DNA of 64,000 nucleotides from a virus. Positions within the stretch are counted from its first letter, which is position 1, and the number at the start of each line of letters is the position of its first letter. The notes beneath the pieces were generated by a model. It had not been told where the DNA came from. It saw nothing but the letters and a program-made list of their open reading frames with translations, and made no database searches. A program made the position numbers and the translations under genes. The stretch lies in IMG/VR virus record IMGVR_UViG_3300017613_002557, positions 1 through 64,000 of that record; one strand, given 5' to 3'. Below, in pieces: positions 52,464-60,945 of this stretch.

Positions 52464-52706
52464 TTAGACGCGGTTACGCGGGTTTTTCTGGGCGTTTCGA
52501 TAGTGTCGATCAGCTTCACGCAGTCCCATTTCGTAAAAATATTCCCGGTTACTGGTAGCTGCGCGCCCGCGTAGTGACTTCTCTCGTTTTGTTCCGGCGC
52601 TAGAAATGAACCTTCCATTTAGACGTACAGTATAGTGGTATGCGTCGTATTCTATGGTATACCCTGCTTTTCTAAGGGTGTCAACATTTATTCCGGGGAT
52701 ATTCAT
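52464..52706 (-). CDS. Hypothetical basic protein, 80 aa
   Basis: Begins MNIPGINVDTLRKAGYTIEY; rich in Arg/Lys (KREKSLRGRAATSNREYF). Overlaps the upstream gene by 26 bases. Unknown; possible DNA- or RNA-binding. Confidence 0.5.
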   Translation of the reverse strand: MNIPGINVDTLRKAGYTIEYDAYHYTVRLNGRFISSAGTKREKSLRGRAATSNREYFYEMGLREADRHYRNAQKNPRNRV

Positions 52707-53058
52707 GGTTTTCTCCTGGTTTTAGAAGGGGTTCGCGTTCTTTTTGGTCGAAGATCATGATGTAGGCGTGTTCGTCGTTACCGAGGGGGACGAAAAATGG
52801 GCTGGCTTTTGCTCTAATGAGCAGCGAATTCCAGGCTTCTTCGTCGTTTTTTGGGGTAGCTGGATGTGGGTTGTCATGTGAGGGGTGGTCGCAGAATCCG
52901 GCTATATATTGGCACTTATCGAAGATATTGAGTTCTACTTGTTTTTTATGGCTGCATACGGTAGCTACTCCGGCGTATGCATGGATGATAAACCCGTGTT
53001 TTTCGTAGTCTTTCATGAGTTTTTCCCAGTCTATTCTACGTTGTTCCTTGTTATTCAT
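52681..53058 (-). CDS. Hypothetical protein, 125 aa
   Basis: Mixed protein with CSHKKQVELN and FCDHPSHDNPH segments (Cys/His could bind zinc) and a YIMIFDQKEREPLL strand. Preceded by the shared leader motif and GTGAGGTAAC. Unknown. Confidence 0.5.
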   Translation of the reverse strand: MNNKEQRRIDWEKLMKDYEKHGFIIHAYAGVATVCSHKKQVELNIFDKCQYIAGFCDHPSHDNPHPATPKNDEEAWNSLLIRAKASPFFVPLGNDEHAYIMIFDQKEREPLLKPGENHEYPRNKC

Positions 53059-53066
53059 AGTTACCT

Positions 53067-53124
53067 CACTTGTATTTGTGGGGCATATTCAGTCTACCTG
53101 TATTTGTCCCGCTGATTCAGTCAG
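53067..53124 (-). promoter_or_regulatory. Leader motif, two tandem copies, before the gene at 53058
   Basis: Two copies of the motif read on the minus strand as CTGAAT......CCCACAAATACAAGTG (53067-53092) and CTGAATCAGCGGGACAAATACAGG (53096-53124, minus strand). The AAGTGAGG part supplies the ribosome-binding site. Confidence 0.5.
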
Positions 53125-53138
53125 TATAATTGGGTTGT

Positions 53139-53336
53139 CTAGTCTCTTTTCTCTGCCACCTTATTGCACTTGTTGAAACGCCGACGTATTCTTGGCGCGT
53201 ATACACGGCTGTCAATATAGTAGGGTTCCCCACGTTTCCATTCTCTTTCAGCGGCAGATGCTATCCACGGGCAATCGTGAGTGTGGCGCAGTTCGTACAG
53301 GACAGCTTTTTGTTCATCTGTGTGTGTTTTTTTCAT
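53139..53336 (-). CDS. Hypothetical protein, 65 aa
   Basis: MKKTHTDEQKAVLYELRHTH start, basic and aromatic C-terminus. AAGGAAAATAAC precedes ATG 53336. Unknown function. Confidence 0.5.
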   Translation of the reverse strand: MKKTHTDEQKAVLYELRHTHDCPWIASAAEREWKRGEPYYIDSRVYAPRIRRRFNKCNKVAEKRD

Positions 53337-53419
53337 TGTTATTTTCCTTAAATGTCCTATGAGAGATTCTGTAAACGGTGTAATTACAATAGTTTGCAAG
53401 GCAATTTGTCCGTTGAGAG

Positions 53420-53623
53420 TTAGTATAGAGGGCCATATTGCGCGAGTTCTCTTTTGCTTACTGGACCTGGCATATCGCGTTCATAGTGTGTGGCGCAGTA
53501 GGTTCCGCATGTCGGTTCATCGTCGCAGGTTAGGAAGACTCTTTCTCCGACGTAGATTACTTGTCCGCACCAGGCACAGTGGCATTCTTCGCTGTGATGG
53601 TCTACGATATAGAAATTTCTCAT
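53420..53623 (-). CDS. Zinc-binding small protein, 67 aa
   Basis: CHCAWCG and CGTYCATHY provide a complete set of Cys/His ligands for a treble-clef or zinc-finger fold. GAGGTGAGC precedes ATG 53623; overlaps the upstream gene by four bases. Unknown regulator. Confidence 0.6.
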   Translation of the reverse strand: MRNFYIVDHHSEECHCAWCGQVIYVGERVFLTCDDEPTCGTYCATHYERDMPGPVSKRELAQYGPLY

Positions 53624-53976
53624 AATGGCTCACCTCCTTGTTGTTGCTCTGTCAGGGTTTTGTGGTGTTGACGCCATTTTTTCTCTTTATGTTTTGTCAG
53701 GACGGTAACTGCCATAGACCTGATTGTATTGCGACTTGTGATAAAGAGGTGGCGTATGATTGTGTGTTCTTTTCCCAGGAGTCCACCGGTTGTGAGGTGG
53801 TCCACAAGGTACGGTTTATTCTTCATTGGGTTCTGCATTTTTTTACGTCGCACGATCAGCAGATTCTTTGTGCCTTTATGCGTGATTGTGACGGCATATT
53901 CAATCGTATCATCATTGGGCGGATCTTCTGGAAGTTGTCGTTCTACTTCTTTGCGGATTTGTGTGTTGGTCATCAT
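53620..53976 (-). CDS. Hypothetical protein, 118 aa
   Basis: Starts MMTNTQIRKEVERQLP; the first of two adjacent ATG codons is used (AAAGGAAAC upstream). Basic, with an HKGTKNLLIVRRKKMQ segment. It encodes no recognisable motif. Confidence 0.5.
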   Translation of the reverse strand: MMTNTQIRKEVERQLPEDPPNDDTIEYAVTITHKGTKNLLIVRRKKMQNPMKNKPYLVDHLTTGGLLGKEHTIIRHLFITSRNTIRSMAVTVLTKHKEKKWRQHHKTLTEQQQGGEPL

Positions 53977-54065
53977 AGTAATGTTTCCTTTCGTTGTTCT
54001 GGCGTACAATTCTGTTAATTTTGGTTTAATGCATTATTCATTGTTTCCACAAATGGGCATTATGT

Positions 54066-54281
54066 TTAAGATACAAGGGCAAGCTGAAAATTTTGAACTT
54101 GTTCTTCAGTAAGTTCAAAAGGATAATCAACTACCCCGAACTTGAATTTAGGGTGTTCTCTATTGCTTTGAATAATCCATCCATCGGGCACCTGTGCTTT
54201 GGCAAGCGGTCTGTATTTCAATCCGTATGACCAGCGTCTCCCCGTATAAGTATCATTGAAAATAGCCTTCATTTCACTCAC
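54066..54281 (-). CDS. Hypothetical protein, 71 aa
   Basis: Small beta-rich protein (MKAIFNDTYTGRRWSYGLKY). Overlaps the upstream gene by four bases. Unknown. Confidence 0.5.
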   Translation of the reverse strand: MSEMKAIFNDTYTGRRWSYGLKYRPLAKAQVPDGWIIQSNREHPKFKFGVVDYPFELTEEQVQNFQLALVS

Positions 54282-54619
54282 TCCTTTTTCTGTTCAGCAA
54301 GAGTCCCTGACAGGGTTTTATGGCGTTCAATCCATCCCAAAGCGTCTTGTTTGCTGATGAGTTCGTACCCATCGCTGAGAAGCGTATTTTGTCTTGTAAG
54401 CTGAAAGTATTTCAGTATAAGTCTATTTTTACCGCTTACTGGTTGTTTTGACAGCTTTTCAATGTGGATTGTATCACATCCTGTCTTGTGAATCCGTTTA
54501 AAGCTGGCAAAGATGAGGCGTTCTTCGCCATTGACCCTGATAATTACAGGGTATTGTGTATGTGTGGCTCGTATTGAGCTGAGCTGATCTTCTATTTGGT
54601 GTCTAATCTCAACGTACAT
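54278..54619 (-). CDS. Hypothetical protein, 113 aa
   Basis: Alpha/beta protein, start MYVEIRHQIEDQLSSIRATH. Overlaps the next gene by 28 bases. No family recognised. Confidence 0.5.
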   Translation of the reverse strand: MYVEIRHQIEDQLSSIRATHTQYPVIIRVNGEERLIFASFKRIHKTGCDTIHIEKLSKQPVSGKNRLILKYFQLTRQNTLLSDGYELISKQDALGWIERHKTLSGTLAEQKKE

Positions 54620-54936
54620 TGTCGTACCTCCATTCCTGGTGTGATAAATACTTGGAGTGTATTTTCGCGTCGAAACAGCACGAGACCTCCAAAGATTTCA
54701 TCGTAGTGCTGTATAAGATGCAAAACCATGCCCCTTGTGTATTGAACGTCATAGGTGAACGTTTTTCTATTCAGCTTTGTGATCGTGCCGGAGACACAGC
54801 CGCGAATACCGTCGCGTGGACTATAGATATAATCGCCCACTTCGAGATGCTGTTTTATTTCTTCTGGTGTCGTGATCTGAATATCGTTACCGTATGTGAA
54901 CCTGTCTAATAGTTGTGGTCTGGTGAATTGTTTCAT
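54592..54936 (-). CDS. Hypothetical protein, 114 aa
   Basis: Contains a barrel-like GDYIYSPRDGIRGCVSGTIT segment reminiscent of small beta-barrel (KOW/SH3) modules, then FGGLVLFRRENTLQVFI. GGGAGGAAAC precedes ATG 54936. Unknown. Confidence 0.5.
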   Translation of the reverse strand: MKQFTRPQLLDRFTYGNDIQITTPEEIKQHLEVGDYIYSPRDGIRGCVSGTITKLNRKTFTYDVQYTRGMVLHLIQHYDEIFGGLVLFRRENTLQVFITPGMEVRQCTLRLDTK

Positions 54937-55214
54937 AGTGTTTCCTCCCTTTCAATGTGTGTGATTTCGTGTGTTGTTAGTCCATCACGGAGAGCGGCAG
55001 TTTTCATGTCGTGAATCCAGGCATTCACACGTTGTATGTTTGGGTCATCGACAAGGCAGCGTACTCCATGTACGGTTCTTGGTGGCAGTGTTGGTCTATT
55101 ATGAGATGTTTCCATGATATTGACAGCGTATCCTGTTTTCTTTTTTGCGGCGACAAGGAGTCGTCTTATAAAAAGAATAATGTTGTCGTATTCTTGTTTT
55201 GTGAATTGTTTCAT
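54933..55214 (-). CDS. Hypothetical protein, 93 aa
   Basis: Starts with the same MKQFT peptide as the gene at 54936, helical first half (NIILFIRRLLVAAKKKTGY). Carries the leader motif upstream. Unknown. Confidence 0.5.
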   Translation of the reverse strand: MKQFTKQEYDNIILFIRRLLVAAKKKTGYAVNIMETSHNRPTLPPRTVHGVRCLVDDPNIQRVNAWIHDMKTAALRDGLTTHEITHIEREETL

Positions 55215-55221
55215 GGTATAT

Positions 55222-55250
55222 GTCCACTTGTATTTGTGGGAGCTATTCAG
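55222..55250 (-). promoter_or_regulatory. Leader motif before the gene at 55214
   Basis: Minus strand: CTGAATAGCTCCCACAAATACAAGTGGAC ending about nine bases before the ATG at 55214. One of four related copies (52.2, 53.1, 55.2, 55.6 kb). Confidence 0.5.
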
Positions 55251-55262
55251 AAAGAATAATTC

Positions 55263-55586
55263 TCACAAACTCGGAAGTGTAAATGTTGCGGCGATGTATT
55301 GGTCCGGATGTTGTTCTTGATAGGCTTTACGAATTGCCGTGATTGATATTCCTAACCTAAAAGCAAAATCTGCCATGACCTTTTCTGTGCTTGCATTGAA
55401 CTCACTACACCGTTTTTGCCACTCACGTCTACTGTAGACACCGGCACGAGCCAAACTGCTAAAGTGATTAATTGCGTGAATGGCGGCTGCATATATTTCT
55501 GGTTTTGTGCATGGGGTGTTTGCAGTGAGTGCAATAATAATGTAAGAGCGGTCCTTTCGAGTTTCTGTTCTGATTGTGTGTCGCAT
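55263..55586 (-). CDS. Hypothetical protein, 107 aa
   Basis: Helical basic protein (YSRREWQKRCSEFNASTEKV; AFRLGISITAIRKAYQEQHP). The last segment resembles a helix-turn-helix. A leader-motif variant precedes ATG 55586. Unknown. Confidence 0.5.
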   Translation of the reverse strand: MRHTIRTETRKDRSYIIIALTANTPCTKPEIYAAAIHAINHFSSLARAGVYSRREWQKRCSEFNASTEKVMADFAFRLGISITAIRKAYQEQHPDQYIAATFTLPSL

Positions 55587-55587
55587 G

Positions 55588-55617
55588 TGTTCACCTGTAT
55601 GTGTGTGAGGGATTCAG
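55588..55617 (-). promoter_or_regulatory. Leader motif variant before the gene at 55586
   Basis: Minus strand: CTGAATCCCTCACACACATACAGGTGAAC, ending at the ATG. It contains the AGGTGA ribosome-binding sequence. Confidence 0.4.
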
Positions 55618-55658
55618 AAGGGATCCCCCCATTTAGTTGATTTTGATATGTTGCCGCC

Positions 55659-56489
55659 TCAATTTGGCAGATGTCCTCTGATTGATTTGTACTGGATTGC
55701 TTCAGCGACATGTTCCGGTTTTATGGTGGTCATATCATCCATCTGAGCAATTGTACGTGCTATATTAATAATGGTACTGAATTCTTGAGTGGCCTGGAGT
55801 GTATCGTTACAGATGATTGTTACGATTCCATCAATGTTCAGATGTTGTTTTGCCAGCATGAGGAGCCGGTGACAACTGTCAATATCTAGGACAGTGAACA
55901 GATCAGGTGAGCGGTAGTCCAGACTGATCGCGTCTGTAAAGTCTTTCCAGGCAGCTTGTCGTTCAGGGAAGTATTCTGAGAACGGCAGGATTTCGGTAGT
56001 GATGTCTGCATTTCTGCACATCCAGGGTTGTATATCTTTCTCGGTGGTAAGCCAGACTCGTGCATCTGGTCCGAGGAGTTCTTTGGCGAATGTGACAATA
56101 ATTCCTCGTTCTTCTTCTGTAGTGTCCGGATGTGCAACAAATAGGATGGAGTACTCACCGTTTTTTGCAATGCTGAGTGCTCGGTCGATGTGTGCGTTGT
56201 TGTTATATGACATGAATCGACGTTGCAGTGGCGTAATTGGTGTTTTGATTAGCGGCGTAATTGGTGTTGTCTCAAGTTCTTTTGCATATTCGTGAATCCC
56301 GTTTGCACGGCAGAGAATCTTTCCGCTTGCGAAGCGGACACTGAACGGAGTCAGACTTTTGTGTTTGCCGCAAGACCCCTCTATATGTCTGATGTCGTCT
56401 TGTCGGACAATTTTGCTCAATGATTGATAGACTGGTTTTGAGATGCTTTGATCTCTGAGTAATAGGTCAAGTATTTGTTGTGTTGTCAT
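55659..56489 (-). CDS. ComM/YifB-like protein lacking a normal Walker A, 276 aa
   Basis: The C-terminal IINIARTIAQMDDMTTIKPE followed by HVAEAIQYKS matches the Mg-chelatase C-terminal domain of ComM/YifB (hallmark: ARTIAD..., EAIQYR). A middle segment, HIDRALSIAKNGEYSILFVA, aligns with the [23 protein letters not shown] region of ComM, but where GPPGSGKT should be the protein reads AHPDTTEE. It thus appears to be an inactive or repurposed relative. Start 56489 is chosen (MTTQQILD). Upstream RadC overlaps it. ComM processes ssDNA/branch migration in transformation; here the role is unknown. Confidence 0.5.
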   Translation of the reverse strand: MTTQQILDLLLRDQSISKPVYQSLSKIVRQDDIRHIEGSCGKHKSLTPFSVRFASGKILCRANGIHEYAKELETTPITPLIKTPITPLQRRFMSYNNNAHIDRALSIAKNGEYSILFVAHPDTTEEERGIIVTFAKELLGPDARVWLTTEKDIQPWMCRNADITTEILPFSEYFPERQAAWKDFTDAISLDYRSPDLFTVLDIDSCHRLLMLAKQHLNIDGIVTIICNDTLQATQEFSTIINIARTIAQMDDMTTIKPEHVAEAIQYKSIRGHLPN

Positions 56490-57193
56490 GATAATGGCCC
56501 TCCATTGATAAACGTGGTTGCTTGCTTGATGCCTTCTTCGATATATGATCTGGCGTATGTTGTTTGTTTGCATGAAAATGATCCGTTACTTCCTACGATG
56601 ATGTGATCGAGAAAATCAATTCCTACCAGTTTTGTTGCACAGGCGAGTCGTTTTGTTAGCTGAAGATCCTCTTGACTGGGTTCCGGATCTCCTGATGGGT
56701 GGTTGTGTGCCATGATCGTTGCGGACCCCTGTTTTTCAATCAGGTATCGCAATATAACTCTTGCATCACAGAGACAGGCACCAAGACCGCCAGTAAACAA
56801 CACCTTGTGTGCGATAATGGTGCTTTTAATATCGAGTGCTGCGAACACAATCACCTCACGTTCTTCTTGCCGCAAAAATGAGAAATACTGCATGGCGTCA
56901 AATTCATTTCTGATGATGACACGATCTTTGTGTTCTGAGAAGTAGGATCTTCCCATGTTGATGGCTGACATGATTTTTGCTTCATCCTCAAACGTGATTC
57001 CTGACATTCCGTGAAGCTGTCCGAGTGCTGCGCCAGCATAGATGTCACGCAAACTGTTGTTATACTTTCTGATGATTGTATGTGCTTTCTTTTGAGAACC
57101 GAGGACCATGCCGAGAAAATCAACGGTTGTCGGGTCTTGTATTTTTTGTTCCTTGACGACCATCGCCAGTTCTTGTCGTTCCTGATAGTTCAT
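56486..57193 (-). CDS. radC: RadC-family JAB/MPN+ protein, 235 aa
   Basis: Has the RadC signature: AHNHPSGDPEPSQEDLQLTK and DHIIVGSNGSFS, with an N-terminal helical domain containing helix-hairpin-helix-like residues (YNNSLRDIYAGAALGQL). RadC proteins are common in mobile elements and phages; the JAB metal site is intact by eye, but their reaction is not established. ATG 57193 is preferred over 57223. It overlaps the ComM-like gene by four bases. Confidence 0.8.
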   Translation of the reverse strand: MNYQERQELAMVVKEQKIQDPTTVDFLGMVLGSQKKAHTIIRKYNNSLRDIYAGAALGQLHGMSGITFEDEAKIMSAINMGRSYFSEHKDRVIIRNEFDAMQYFSFLRQEEREVIVFAALDIKSTIIAHKVLFTGGLGACLCDARVILRYLIEKQGSATIMAHNHPSGDPEPSQEDLQLTKRLACATKLVGIDFLDHIIVGSNGSFSCKQTTYARSYIEEGIKQATTFINGGPLS

Positions 57194-57226
57194 AGTGTGC
57201 TCCTTTTTTTGGATGTCTGCCATTGG

Positions 57227-57409
57227 TTAGTGATGTTTTTTGTTAATCCAGCGACTTGTTTTGAAATTATCTGGAACAAATCGGACGCGCCAATATTCTG
57301 TGTCAGTATCCTGCTTGAGTCGTTCGATCAAAAATGCCGTTCCTTCCGGTTTTGTACATGTGATCGGATCCTGGTAAATCGTGACTTGTTCTCCTGATGT
57401 AAGTGTCAT
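57227..57409 (-). CDS. Hypothetical protein, 60 aa
   Basis: Small beta-rich protein (MTLTSGEQVTIYQDPITCTK) with a YWRVRFVPDNFKTSRWI strand. Possible KOW-like beta-barrel. Unknown. Confidence 0.5.
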   Translation of the reverse strand: MTLTSGEQVTIYQDPITCTKPEGTAFLIERLKQDTDTEYWRVRFVPDNFKTSRWINKKHH

Positions 57410-57414
57410 ACTGT

Positions 57415-57573
57415 TTATTCCTCTGTGTATCCGTCAAACCAGTTGTCGTGTTTGTTGGATGTTTTTGGATCGTTACAATGTGTCTGAGCTTCTGCCAGTG
57501 TCAGTCCACGTTTCATAACTTTTGCTTTTTCCCCGTATTTCTTGAAGTGCCTGACAATTTTGTATGTCGTCAT
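57415..57573 (-). CDS. Conserved small protein, 52 aa
   Basis: Begins MTTYKIVRHFKKYGEKAKVM and continues GLTLAEAQTHCNDPKTS to WFDGYTEE. From memory this is a very widespread uncharacterised small protein family (pattern TxxEAQxHCxDPxTS...WFDGY) found in many bacteria and phages. Its function is unknown. The gene was located by this pattern; no strong RBS is required by coupling. Confidence 0.65.
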   Translation of the reverse strand: MTTYKIVRHFKKYGEKAKVMKRGLTLAEAQTHCNDPKTSNKHDNWFDGYTEE

Positions 57574-57636
57574 AATGTTATATAGTTGGTGGCATGGAAG
57601 ATTTCACCGCGTGAAAAAATCCATGCCACGTAGGGG

Positions 57637-57807
57637 TTATTTGTCGATTCCGAAGTTGACGCTGATAAACGCCACATATATTGTCATATCCCATCCGTTT
57701 ACATTGTATGATGTAAACGAAATCCAAAGCGGCACGATAGACAGTCCGATATGGATATATGCACGTTTAAAGAGAATATTTACATAGTTTCGTGTATGTG
57801 ATTTCAT
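57637..57807 (-). CDS. Small membrane protein, 56 aa
   Basis: MKSHTRNYVNILFKRAYIHI followed by the hydrophobic GLSIVPLWISFTSY. ATG overlaps the stop of the helicase gene by four bases, supporting translation. Probably a single-pass membrane protein. Unknown function. Confidence 0.55.
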   Translation of the reverse strand: MKSHTRNYVNILFKRAYIHIGLSIVPLWISFTSYNVNGWDMTIYVAFISVNFGIDK

Positions 57808-59657
57808 AATGCACCATCCATTTGAATGAAATGAAGTTCATTGATCGCTCGTAAACACGCCACTGCATACAACAAATTCCATTCCTGTGTAACAAGTTCA
57901 GGTGTTGTGACCATTGGATGTGGGAACATTTCACGCTGGTCAACATTGGTTAGTGTAAATACGCGATTCCACTCCAGACCTTTTGCCTTGTGTGCTGAGG
58001 ACAAGGTAATAATTGCGTGCCGCGTCCCGTTCACAAGGTCGCTAAACATTCCATTGACCGTGTCGAGGATTTCGTTGAGTGTCATTCCTGGCTGGACGCC
58101 TTCACAGATTGCGCGGATTGTTTCTGCTTGATCCTGAACGAAGATCCGGTTTGTTGACGAGCCAGAGCAATATTTTTCTTCCCACGTGTGTGAGGCGGAA
58201 ATGAATTCCCATGCTGTTTGACAGTCATATGTTGCGGCGAGATTCTTGAACAGACCAGTGATATTTTCCGCAACTTCACGCCCTTTGATAATGGCACCTT
58301 TTCCAAGCCTGAGTAGCTCAAAGTAGATTTTGACGGTTGGTGCGTTCGTTCGACTGAGCACAGCGTCACCTGGCTGCAGCGATCTGATAATTGCATTGAA
58401 CTCTTCAGGTCCATGTTGCTGAACTGGCAGACCATGAAATGCGTCAGGATGTGCTTTTAATTGTGGAATGTAGCGGTCTCTGACATATTCGATAACGTGC
58501 AGGTTTTTTGTTCTCAGGTTTACTGTGAGTGGCAAAGAAATTAACTTTCCACGGTCAATTGCTTTGGCACCTTCATCCATTGCGTCTGTGAGCGCTCCAG
58601 TAAACCCCATAATGGCTTGAAATGTGTCACCAACGATAATCATATGGACCATTAAGTCTGCCAGTTGTTTTGTGATCCACACTCTCAGAGGGTTCTGGTC
58701 CTGATATTCGTCGATACAGACAAGACGAATCCAGGATGGCAGTGTAATCTCTATGTCGTAGTACCAAAGGAAATACAGCATGTCGCTGTAATCACACTGG
58801 CTGGTGTCGTTAACAGATTCCAAAAATAAGCGGTTACAATCATCCAGAAAGGTTGTGTCATCGTGTGGAAGTGAAACGTCAAAGAATGCGGCAACTTGAC
58901 TGGCTTTTGCAAAGAACTCATCCCCTGGACGGATGCACAGGTTTTTCATTTTGTCGATAAGCTTCCACATCATTGCCATTCTAAATGACTCTTTTTTATA
59001 CTCCTTCGAGCCATACTCAAGCGCTCGAATATCAGTAAAAATCTCATTATACATGTACTGGATTTTTTTCGGAACGGCTGTTTTTCTGGTGTCACGCCCG
59101 AAATGTTGTTTTACGAGTTGGAATCCAAAACGATGGATTGTTGATGACGTGGCAATGAGTGGAGAAATCCGTGTTGTCGCTTCATTCGCATTATCCGCAT
59201 TAAATACAAGGTATTGTGCGAATGGCTTGTCATTTGGGAATATCTTTGCCAGTGTGAGTGTATTCATGGTGAGTTCTAGCACTGATGTTTTCCCGGTTCC
59301 TGCCAATGCTTTGATCACCAGACTTAACGGACTCATCTGGTCAGAAGTTGTGCCAAATAGATCGTCATCGACATGTTGATCTTCATACTTTTTGATGTAC
59401 TCAACTGCCGTATCAGTGATTGTGTGTTGTTCGTCGGTCGGTGTCCAGTCCGGAAGTTTTCCGACTGCCGTTGTTTCTTGTGGAACGCAGTCATAATGAA
59501 TGACACGTTTCTCGCCAGTGGTGAAGTCGAATTTTGCCCACTGGTTCTTTGAGATAATGTTTCCACAGATCCAGCAGGGGGTTTTGCCTGTAAATCTGGC
59601 TTCAAACACGCCATGCGGCATATTTGGATCTCGTTGTTTGCGCCGTTTACTTCTCAT
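57804..59657 (-). CDS. UvrD/Rep-type superfamily 1 helicase with N-terminal zinc finger, 617 aa
   Basis: Helicase motifs: I ALAGTGKTSV, II CIDEYQDQNP, III GDTFQAIMGF, V SSAHKAKGLEW, VI WNLLYAVACLRA. Residues ~17-55 form a CWICG...HYDC zinc module absent from classical UvrD. The 2B insertion is small. Role: 3'-5' unwinding in repair or replication of the element. The gene is the core enzyme of the minus-strand cluster and overlaps the small membrane gene. Confidence 0.85.
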   Translation of the reverse strand: MRSKRRKQRDPNMPHGVFEARFTGKTPCWICGNIISKNQWAKFDFTTGEKRVIHYDCVPQETTAVGKLPDWTPTDEQHTITDTAVEYIKKYEDQHVDDDLFGTTSDQMSPLSLVIKALAGTGKTSVLELTMNTLTLAKIFPNDKPFAQYLVFNADNANEATTRISPLIATSSTIHRFGFQLVKQHFGRDTRKTAVPKKIQYMYNEIFTDIRALEYGSKEYKKESFRMAMMWKLIDKMKNLCIRPGDEFFAKASQVAAFFDVSLPHDDTTFLDDCNRLFLESVNDTSQCDYSDMLYFLWYYDIEITLPSWIRLVCIDEYQDQNPLRVWITKQLADLMVHMIIVGDTFQAIMGFTGALTDAMDEGAKAIDRGKLISLPLTVNLRTKNLHVIEYVRDRYIPQLKAHPDAFHGLPVQQHGPEEFNAIIRSLQPGDAVLSRTNAPTVKIYFELLRLGKGAIIKGREVAENITGLFKNLAATYDCQTAWEFISASHTWEEKYCSGSSTNRIFVQDQAETIRAICEGVQPGMTLNEILDTVNGMFSDLVNGTRHAIITLSSAHKAKGLEWNRVFTLTNVDQREMFPHPMVTTPELVTQEWNLLYAVACLRAINELHFIQMDGAL

Positions 59658-59724
59658 AATTTCTCCTTTTTTTGGATGTGGCGACGCTGAAATGTCCGCG
59701 TGAACATTTCAGCGCCATGTGGAA

Positions 59725-60165
59725 TTATTTTGCGAATTGCAGGTTAATGATTTCTACGCCAGGATACTTTTCTAAAATTGCGGCATGAACTTCACTTGTG
59801 AACCTGCGATTGATCGGGCGGTATGTTTCTTTTTTATCACCCGGCAGACGGATCAATGTTTTTGTGCGGCAGAGACGTTTGAACTTTCTTTCAACTTTAA
59901 GATCATCAACCAGTTCGCTGATAAGAAAAACAATACAATACTCAATACCATTGCTAGACCATTCTGACTCACGAGGTGGCTGATTACTGCACCATTCCTC
60001 AATTTCTTTGTGTGCGTGACGATTTATTATGTCAACACTACCTTCGCCACTATTTCTATCTTCTGAGTAGCAAAACGCACGTTTTCCGCGCAGATATACT
60101 GAGCATTGATCCATCCCCATAAACGTTTTTAGTCCTTTGATTGTGACTTCTTGTTTGTCTTTCAT
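59725..60165 (-). CDS. Hypothetical protein, 146 aa
   Basis: Mixed protein with CSVYLRGKRAFCYS near residue 20 and a basic C-terminal half (LCRTKTLIRLPGDKKETY). Unknown. AAAAGGAGG precedes ATG 60165. Confidence 0.5.
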   Translation of the reverse strand: MKDKQEVTIKGLKTFMGMDQCSVYLRGKRAFCYSEDRNSGEGSVDIINRHAHKEIEEWCSNQPPRESEWSSNGIEYCIVFLISELVDDLKVERKFKRLCRTKTLIRLPGDKKETYRPINRRFTSEVHAAILEKYPGVEIINLQFAK

Positions 60166-60198
60166 GATGTGCCTCCTTTTTTTGGTTAATGATTGTGA

Positions 60199-60588
60199 TT
60201 ATTCTGCGAGTGTACTGAGAATTGTACGTGCCCCATCTGTGAGTCCGTACAACGTGGCTTCGTGACTACTAACCATTGACAAGCATAACTTTTTCGTTGT
60301 GTATGGACGGGTAAAAATCTTTACACGGACACAGATAACGCCATCATTATATGCTTGTGTGTTGATCTGAATTGACGAGACGGTGTAATAAACACCTCTG
60401 TCTTTCAGGATGACTTCTTTTTCCGGCAGGTAGTTGAGTCTGCTATTGATTTCATCCATATTTAACGTTTTGGCGTGAAGGTGTTTGACTGAAATGTCAT
60501 ACACACTAACCGCATGAACGGGAGTATATTCGTAGTGGTTGCCAGAAATGACGTGTTGTGTGGCGAGAACTGTGTTATGTTGTGACAT
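60199..60588 (-). CDS. Hypothetical protein at head of minus-strand cluster, 129 aa
   Basis: ATG 60588 (MSQHNTVLA) has TAAGGAGG nine bases upstream and lies just downstream of the promoter at 60656. Longer in-frame starts would overlap the promoter. No motif recognised; beta-rich centre (VICVRVKIFTRPYT). Confidence 0.6.
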   Translation of the reverse strand: MSQHNTVLATQHVISGNHYEYTPVHAVSVYDISVKHLHAKTLNMDEINSRLNYLPEKEVILKDRGVYYTVSSIQINTQAYNDGVICVRVKIFTRPYTTKKLCLSMVSSHEATLYGLTDGARTILSTLAE

Positions 60589-60655
60589 GGTGTAAACCTC
60601 CTTATAGTAGGAAAAGCGGTTAGTGTTGTGGAAATGGTTTTCTAAATCCAAAAAG

Positions 60656-60684
60656 ATTCTAGCAAAAAAATTCATGGATGTCAA
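60656..60684 (-). promoter_or_regulatory. Main promoter of the 52-60 kb minus-strand cluster
   Basis: Minus strand: TTGACA (60679-60684), 17-bp spacer, TAGAAT (60656-60661), a near-consensus pair in the TTTTTTCTTGACATCC context common to this element. Confidence 0.8.
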
Positions 60685-60945
60685 GAAAAAAATGTAAAAA
60701 GGTACTTTTTTCTCAAGATCCACAAATGTGAGATATATTATATTATATAGTGTATATTTCCAGTAATGTCCAGAAAAAAGAGGTTAAAAAAGTGCTTTTC
60801 ATTAGACAAAGGGGGGAAGTAAGGACAAGGAGAGAGAGGGGTACTTGCCACTTCAAAACGCCACAAACGTTCGTTTGGCGCATGATCTGATCTGTCGGAT
60901 AACAAATGTGTGTTTTCGATTTGTGCTGTCAAGTGCATGTGCTGC

